64,000 nt of DNA from Siphonodentalium dalli (lineage: Eukaryota > Mollusca > Scaphopoda > Gadilida > Siphonodentaliidae), in contig CP136069.1 in assembly GCA_032622095.1 (NCBI GenBank), forward strand, positions 129,065,123 to 129,129,122. The letters are read 5' to 3'. The notes beneath the pieces are model-generated. The model saw only the letters and a list, made by a program, of their open reading frames with translations, was not told the DNA's origin and did no database searches. A program made the position numbers and the translations under genes. Within the stretch, counting starts at the first letter, position 1, and each line of letters begins with the position of its first letter. Below are positions 57,450 through 64,000 of the stretch, in pieces.

Positions 57450-58237
57450 ATGCTTGTCATGGTGGGGGAGAAACAACCGGTGATGGATATCCCGCCGCAC
57501 GCAGCTGATTCGAGCGATAATAGTGTAAGCACGATACCAGAACTTTTAAATTTGTATGGTCTTACTGTGGCTTGGAAACCGTCATACCCAGAGTATCGAA
57601 ATTTTCACTCGAGATTAGCTTCTTTCGAAAACTGGACCTCGCCCGTGGAGGCTGCTAAAATAGCTGGAGCTGGTTTCTTTTTCACAAAGACCGCTATAAA
57701 CCATATGTTATAGTTGCGGATGTAGGTTGTGGCAATGGGAAAAGAGAGATGATCCTCGAACTGAACATTACTTTCCAAATTGTAGCTATATATGAACATT
57801 ACCGTTTCTTTCCAAATTGTAGCTATCTCAATTAGTTGCAACGTTTCCTGCCTGAAGATAGATATAAACAGTGGAACAGACCGAGATATTTAATGAAAAT
57901 CCCCGATGTACCAGGAATTTTTTCATTGCAACGTCCCGTGGATAGTGCCTCTGTTCAAGAAATGAATACATTTTCAATAGATGACTTTACCGTTAATTTC
58001 GAAGAAATGACTGAAATAAACGATGAGAGACTGTCTGGTTCCTATGAAGATGACTGGCCTGATACGACAGTAGACGTTTCTGAAAAATGCAAATGTATCA
58101 TTTGTCTAGAGAATAATAACAACTGTGTGCTTTTACCACGTGGACACGTATCAATGTGTGGCATGTGTGCGCTCGGTTCTGAGACTTGTCCCTTGTGCAG
58201 AAGCGTAGTGCGTGCCTATGCCAAAACTTTTGGTTAA
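57450..58237 (+). pseudogene. Broken IAP-like gene: BIR domain plus C-terminal RING (right arm)
   Basis: Inhibitor-of-apoptosis type layout. The first frame (57450-57713, ATG start) has the first half of a BIR domain: YPEYRNFHSRLASFENW, then AGAGFFFT near residue 73. The zinc-ligand half of the BIR (Cys 57706, Cys 57715, His 57766, Cys 57781) lies one base out of frame and ends at 57795. A ~31-base direct duplication (57763-57792 repeated at 57795-57827) follows. The RING part (57836-58237) is in a third frame, has no ATG near its start, and ends with CKCIICLENNNN ... HVSMCGMCA ... CPLCRS. The third RING ligand, normally Cys in LLPCGH, is Arg here. IAP proteins bind caspases or act as ubiquitin ligases. 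Three frames and a lost ligand say pseudogene, unless an intron or frameshifting joins them. Confidence 0.75.
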
Positions 58238-58480
58238 ATGATTCATACCTGCGTTGTGAATACCCTGAATCACAGTTGCGTGTCATTTCCTGCCCTCCCT
58301 ATAGGCCGAGACAGTTTACCACGAAAACCCTTTATTCTGTATTTAGCTAATGTACTTCCGAGCCACTGTCTGAGAGTTCCCTCTGATCGAAACATGATTG
58401 GCCCTTCCATATTTGGCTAATGCGATTCCGGGGGCAATCTGATTGGATTATATACTTTGAAACGGTTGTGATGGGACCGC

Positions 58481-58506
58481 CCAATGACGTCATATAGGGT
58501 ATAAAC
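58481..58506 (+). promoter_or_regulatory. CCAAT/CRE/TATA promoter of the PC4-like gene (right arm)
   Basis: CCAATGACGTCA combines a CCAAT box with a palindromic CRE (TGACGTCA, 58485-58492), followed at once by TATAGGGTATAAA. The ATG at 58563 is about 60 bases downstream. The TATA box leaves room for a start site and a short leader. Confidence 0.6.
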
Positions 58507-58562
58507 GTAATACATCCACGTGTCTCCGACAGTTTCAGTTCAGCGTTCATCGAAACGATACC

Positions 58563-59084
58563 ATGAATTCTAAAATTTTCACCAAACACTTAGGACGGGA
58601 TAGATACCTTACCGTCGGTGAATATAAAAGCATAAAAAATATAGACATCAGAATATGGAACGAGGGGAAGTTCCCTACTAAATTCGGCGCCTGCCTGAGA
58701 TTACAACAGTGGCTGGAATTAGCTGATAACGCGCAGAAAGTGTATGAACATTTACAAAGCAGATCTTCTTTGGAAAGGATACATATCGGACATAATGAAC
58801 ACGTGACTTATGATCATGAACACAGTGTTGTACACATCAGAAAATTCTTTTACCCGAAAGACAGTGAGAGACTTTGCCCTACGAAGACAGGTGTAACTCT
58901 TAGCCACTCAGAATTTGAACAGTTGATGTCCACAATTAATGACGTCACTGTGGCTGTACCGGAACTACAAACTTTAGTACCCTGCTACATGCAAGAGGAT
59001 CATAAAAAAAATCAGCTTGGCTTTTTAATGTGTAGTTTCTGTTCACCGGAATTATGCAAAATATATACACCTGATTCGTTTTAA
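58563..59084 (+). CDS. Double PC4/SUB1-like domain protein (right-arm copy)
   Basis: Mirror copy of 49339-49860: 173 residues starting MNSKIFTKHLGRDRYL and ending KIYTPDSF, no introns. An ATG lies about 60 bases downstream of a TATA-like sequence and a CCAAT/CRE site. AATAAA lies at 59095-59100, only 11 bases after the stop, with a second cluster ~20 bases on. Compact promoter, absence of introns and short 3' end resemble viral or retroposed genes, but nothing here proves either. PC4-like assignment rests on two matches to the pattern IR-x-W/F ... PTK-x-G-x-x-L in one chain; a profile search would settle it. Confidence 0.8.
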   Translation: MNSKIFTKHLGRDRYLTVGEYKSIKNIDIRIWNEGKFPTKFGACLRLQQWLELADNAQKVYEHLQSRSSLERIHIGHNEHVTYDHEHSVVHIRKFFYPKDSERLCPTKTGVTLSHSEFEQLMSTINDVTVAVPELQTLVPCYMQEDHKKNQLGFLMCSFCSPELCKIYTPDSF

Positions 59085-61384
59085 ACTGTAATGGAATAAA
59101 TGGATTGTGTTTAATAAATAATAAAATGTGTGAATTTTTAAAAGATGCGTTCAGTTTTACTGCTATGGAAAAGCCGACCCACGTGTAGTAAACCATGTCG
59201 AAATTATTCTCTGGCATGACCTTCCTCGATTATCTTGTGATTTTGTAATAACACTACAGAATGAGAATGACTTGAGAAATACCATGACCAAACTCTACAC
59301 CTCCTTCTGTAGTTTTATGACTTAAAACAAAATAGCGGCCATGTTTTTCGTATGATTCGAACTAAAATCTCGTGATAACATCTGAGTGACGTCGGGCACG
59401 TACTCGCCAAATTTCATAACGATTGGTGGAAAAATGAGCCAACTATGACACTTTAAAATTCGAAGTGCATTTATGACTTAAATAAAAGTTGACCACTGGA
59501 GGCCATATTTCTCAACCGATTCGTCCCCAATATGTGACGATGTCCGCTAAGTGACGGAGAGCAACCCCCGTGGTTCGACGAGAAAATAAGCCTGACATGA
59601 CATTTTTTATTTTTAAATATCTAAAATTCAAAATAGGCTGGCGGCCATGTTATTGAAAATATTCGAACCAAAATATGGTGCTTACCTCTAAGTGACGTCT
59701 GGCACGCACGTGACAAATTTCTTTATGATAAGATAGAAAATGAGAACACAATGGTACTTTTTTTTACTTGAAGGTAAGTGGCTACTCTGTTATAATGCTG
59801 CTGTCGTTTAACATAGATTTGCGTCAATTTTATATGAATTAAAGCATATAGCTAAAATCTATATTAAAACGAGGGGGTATTGAGACAATTTTGGAAATAA
59901 AGAGCGTTTGTATTGATGGATACGCCGAATTAGATTTAAATGCATAAGTGATGTGTACATTTAATGTATGTGACCCAAAATGCGTTCAGTTGTATGTTCA
60001 AATATCTATGGGTAAGGCGTTGATTGATTCCTGATAGTTCGATTATATACACCATATTGTAAAGTGGTAGTTAGAGAAAAAAGCTTAACGATTGTTAGAG
60101 ATGATTTAATCAAGTTTGCCATTGAAATAACAGTGTACCATTAGTCGGGATACATATATTAAAGGGGCCACATACAGGTATTTTAAACGGACCATATACG
60201 ATGCCATTGGAATTATGAAGGAATTTTCAATACTAGTCAAATAGAATGTTTCCACATGTAGCATGTTCCAGAAAAATTGCGTGGTTGAAGATTACATGTG
60301 TCCAATGAGCGGGGAGTGAGCCGTTAGGGTTCACCCAGGGATTGCATTGAAATTCCAATGACTCAGGTGTTGCACCTGAAGTAAGTATTGGTTATTTACT
60401 AGCAGCACCAAAAATCGGTACGAACGTCTTCAAGGTTATAAAACACACATAACCCAGTGAGAGCTTTCCGATTAATGGCAGCAAGCCATATTTCCGATTA
60501 AATCATGAAAATACCAATAATTCTGTTGTGGATAAGGGGTGGATTAATTAGGGCATTACTGTATGTGTATGAAATATATAGACATAAAACAACACACATC
60601 TACGTCTGGCGCTCTCTCTGCCCCTCTCTCTTTCTTCCGCTACTCCTTGATATTCTCAACACATGTGTTTTATGTTTGCTAGAGTATGAGATGGGCCTCG
60701 TTTGGTTACATACGACCATGAAAGTAATATTACCTGTATACAGATCATTTACTTTACTAAAGGGGGAATATTCAAGAAGGTAGATAACTCGAGGGTTTAA
60801 TATATTGCGAGGGAAGAAAGACGAGACCTTAGCTTTGTTGCCTCTGTCAGCACACTTAATGACATGTGTTTGTGATAAAGGTTATAGCGCATCAGGCGAG
60901 AGATTTTAATCTTTTTAATAATGTGGATTCAAACAGCAGAGCAATTCATGGCTGGAGAATGTTAAGCTTCGAAAATTGCAGAATGATTCCATTAATCTAT
61001 TCTGTGAATGATTGTGCAATACTTTACCATGAAATTAAACCAGACGCTCTTCAAATGTCTTCAAATGAGAACATGTTATGGGACCATGGACTGGGGCGAT
61101 TCAAACTGAAGCTTATATTATGATGGCATGGCGAACATTCCAAATGCACTGGCAGATCATGTGATACAAGTGCTTTCGATAGACAGACAGTGCATTGTCG
61201 ATTCTAATGAGTTTACTGCCCAACTGTCAGGTCACGTGATGACTTTGAGAATATTCTATTATAGGAGATACCCTCTGTTATTGTTTTTCCACATCCTAGA
61301 GGTAATCTGCATATGTATTATTGGATATGTTGAAATATATATGGCCAAGGCACTAAACGATTTCTGAGAATTTGTTTACAGGGA

Positions 61385-61462
61385 TACACCAGAGAGATAG
61401 AGACATAGAGAGGACGAGAGAGAGAGAGAGAGAGGGAGAGAAGAGAGAGAGAGAGATAAAGG
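61385..61462. repeat. (GA)n microsatellite, mirror of the CT tract
   Basis: Interrupted GA run in the right arm matching 46971-47032. Confidence 0.85.
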
Positions 61463-62559
61463 GGATGAGATGCTGGGAGAGGGGGTAGTTGTGAGAAGTA
61501 TTCAATAATTAAGTTGAGTTGTTACGTAATATGTAAAGATTTGTAAGGCAGAACGATTGAAGAAAGCATATAGAGCACCAGAAGAGATAGATTTTAATAA
61601 ATATTATTAACAGATGTGGAATTCAAGAGAATAGTGTACCAGTCTGGACCGATTAGTGTGCCTCTGTTTGTGAAAATGTTTAATGATCGACGTCCCTACA
61701 TACTTCATAAATGCTTGAAGTTGGATAGCTAGGAAAATCTATGAAGTGATGGTCTCATACACCCATTCACCACTCTATTCACAAACCCCTTGCACAGAAG
61801 CCGTTAGGAACATGCATTTTTCAATAACAGACATGTTGATCTGTATGGTGGCAGTTAATGACTTAAACGTGTGTTTAATTACGAAGCTTCGAGAATCTGT
61901 CTGCCTGTTGTGTTGTGTACGGAAACATATCGCTGTGATTTACTTTATTGGATATTGATATGTGTTTTAGCCCTAGTACAGTTTGATTTATTCCTGAGAA
62001 TTCGATTACAGGTATCAAATTAAAGGAACCACATACGACACAGGTATGAAACGTAAAGGGATCATGTACTATGCCTTTGCAATTATGAAGGGATTTTTAA
62101 TAGGGTCCAGAAAATTGGAGATATCGGAGAAGGTTCCAGAACTGCGGGGCCAATGAGCGTGGAGTCAGCCGGTAGGGTTCATCCGGAAGTATTGCATCAG
62201 ATTCCAATGACTCAGGCGTTGCGCCGGAAGTAAGGGATTGCGTTAGATTGTAATTACTCATTACACCTTCGTTGTTAAATATACTTCGTACCTGACGAAC
62301 AGTATACACGGCGTACTTCGATGACGGAAGTATACGATTGCCCATTGTACCGTTCTCAAGGGCCCGAAAGCGTATACAACCATTCTCAAATAGCCACACC
62401 CACGCCCGTGAAGTACACATCCATATACTGAAGGACCCCCCACACCCGTGACGTATACAAATACCCACACCCACTCGTGTATACTCAAACACCCACGCGT
62501 CGCTACGTCATACGGTGCGGGGCGGTGGTACTTTGATCTTCTTTGTTTACATACCCCCC

Positions 62560-62920
62560 CCTGTACCTAGCGGTACTTTTGTCCGGGGGATGTTTTGGAC
62601 GGGTCAAATCTTTACCACGACATGACCTTGATCTTCAAAATTGTCAATGCAAGGTCAAATCGGGTAAAAATGGCGGATTTCGACGAAATTTGATACCTAG
62701 GTGCAACACACGTGTCTCGGAAGCTATTGCAATTGCTTTTTCAAACAAAGCCATGGGACGAACCACGCCAGGTGTACTTGTGTCCGGGGAGCGTATTGGA
62801 CGGGTCAAATCGTGACCAGGACCTGACCTTGACCTTAAAAATGGTAAATTCAAGGTCAAATCTGGTCCAATGTTGCATGCGCCCGTGTTCTTGCTCATAT
62901 ACGCTCATATAGTCATGTTT
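62560..62920 (+). repeat. Right flanking ~200 bp repeat units
   Basis: Two units, each with 'acttgtgtccgggg' or 'acttttgtccggggg', 'acgggtcaaatc', 'gaccttga' and 'aaggtcaaatc'. The segment 62671-62700 matches the left flank in the same orientation. Confidence 0.65.
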
Positions 62921-63474
62921 CTGACAAAGCCGACAGTGGCGGGCTAATCTGCTAGTAACGTATAAAATGAACGAGAATACTTTAATTGAAAGTAAACCTT
63001 TATGATGCACGAGTCCAATGGTAGTAAAATAATTAAATTATGCTCCATATCACCAAAATACTGACCTAACAAACTTAAACCATTATTCTTAATAAATTAT
63101 ATCCCAAATCTATATATAATAATTGTTACCTATTATATGTTCCCTTGGAGTATATATATAAGCAAATGGTGACAAATACGTCGGAAAACGATACATGTGA
63201 GTCATGAAAAGTTATGAATATGCTTATGGTGAGAGAAAAGACCTCAAGTCCGCTCTTAATATTCAGATGTCAGCTAAAACATTTTGTCGCATTTAGGGGA
63301 TCAATTGTTTGATAACCTGAACACTTATATATGCCTGTATGCACTATATGTGTCTCGAAAAAGTGTTGAAAGACTCATTCTATATATTGCCATAGAAGCT
63401 ATCGTCTCAGAAAGAAATCAAGGATCACATTTTTCTTCGGAGTTGCATGAATAAAAGGCCTTTCTACACCAAAT
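62921..63474. other. Gene-free stretch right of the palindrome
   Basis: AT-rich. No frame or repeat family recognised until the family D hairpins. Confidence 0.4.
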
Positions 63475-63605
63475 ACTCATTGGTGAGTCGTTAGCCCACA
63501 GGAAGTGTTCAGATAATAAGTTCAACAATGTCTGTTGAACTTATTATCTGAACATTTCCCACCAATGCATCGGATTTCTTCTGCACTTGCAATATTGTGC
63601 CGATA
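63475..63605. mobile_element. Hairpin MITE family D, copy 2
   Basis: Core arms gttcagataataagttcaac and gttgaacttattatctgaac are perfect complements around a 7-base loop. Confidence 0.75.
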
Positions 63606-63775
63606 TGGTAAAATAAAAGAGTGGAACATATGTGCAGAATGTTGAACACATCAGATGACGATGGCTTCGACCTCCCCTTTTTTTATAATATGTAAAGTCT
63701 GAATATTAGTTTTTGGTGCATTTATCGAACTATACTTTGGTCGATGGAACGCGAAAGAGAAAGGAATGTCCATGT

Positions 63776-63950
63776 TAACCCTTTCTATGCTATCGCATCA
63801 TTGACGAGTAGTAATTCCACAGCAAATATGTTCATATAATAATTTCAACAAACCACCATTTATAGGTCGTTTGTTTAAATTATTGAACATTTCCCTCAAT
63901 AAATAGGGCTACTTCTGCAAATTTATTTATCTGTCGTCTTCTGCATTTAT
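63776..63950. mobile_element. Hairpin MITE family D, copy 3
   Basis: Begins aaccctttctatgc, contains 'ttcatataataatttcaac' and a diverged complement 'ttgtttaaattattgaacat'. Confidence 0.65.
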
Positions 63951-64000
63951 CACATTAAAGACACATTAAGTGCATATTTCAATAATTCATAGTGATAATT

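Larger units (their letters stand above)
54749..62553 (-). repeat. Right arm of the giant palindrome (~7.81 kb)
   Basis: Inverted partner of 45884-53746. It carries the same genes in mirror order: short minus-strand ORF, IAP-like gene and PC4-like gene on the plus strand. Differences from the left arm include amino-acid changes in all ORFs, a 16-base extra stretch near 62320-62336, and absence of a 10-base stretch just after the PC4-like stop. The right outer end is the sequence gtttacata; the left outer end is its complement. Confidence 0.95.

Noticed and set aside
60505..60783. 92-codon ORF present in both arms
   Set aside because: Conserved only because the arms are alike; low-complexity composition and no family features.
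45884..62553. Endogenous herpesvirus-like terminal repeats
   Set aside because: Arm length and IAP/RING content fit loosely with molluscan herpesvirus repeats, but no capsid, polymerase or terminase sequence is seen, so I do not make the call.

Overview
The window is eukaryotic, intron-rich, AT-rich invertebrate DNA. It carries two recognisable host genes buried in introns full of short inverted-repeat elements, then a 16.7 kb palindrome. The repeat style (many MITE-like hairpins, degenerate 137-180 bp satellites, CCGTCCGTCC-type minisatellite, LINE scraps, IAP-type genes) suggests a mollusc, most likely a bivalve. That assignment is an inference, not a measurement.

Positions 1-28000 (+ strand): RABGGTB, the beta subunit of Rab geranylgeranyltransferase. 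Eight coding exons from 3690 to 27868 join in frame with GT-AG junctions and run to the stop codon. Only about the first 37 residues are missing, and I could not find them in the window. The introns hold at least four copies of a ~450 bp MITE, a 1.8 kb palindrome (7437-9224), a 4.9 kb element with ~180 bp terminal inverted repeats (22081-26956), LINE fragments, and an inverted copy of part of exon 6 that was later split by a 702 bp insertion.

Positions 30200-38300 (- strand): MORN5, complete in five coding exons (176 residues), convergent with RABGGTB. Its introns carry further MITEs, a LINE 3' fragment and a 582 bp tandem duplication.

Positions 38500-45880: no intact gene. The stretch holds a MITE, a 5S-rRNA-like fragment followed by a broken LINE endonuclease, satellite arrays of ~174 bp and 137 bp units, and a perfect-looking hairpin at 44268-44394.

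Positions 45884-62553: two ~7.8 kb arms in inverted orientation around a 1.0 kb spacer. Each arm carries the same block: a short divergent ORF, a broken BIR+RING (IAP-like) gene, and an intact intronless gene for a protein with two PC4/SUB1-like domains under a CCAAT/CRE/TATA promoter. The arms differ by point changes and small indels. The structure therefore looks like a real inverted duplication rather than a simple copying artefact, although assembly error must still be excluded. This is the most unusual object in the window.

Positions 62554-64000: flanking repeats related to those on the left side of the palindrome, and two small hairpin MITEs whose relative lies in a RABGGTB intron.
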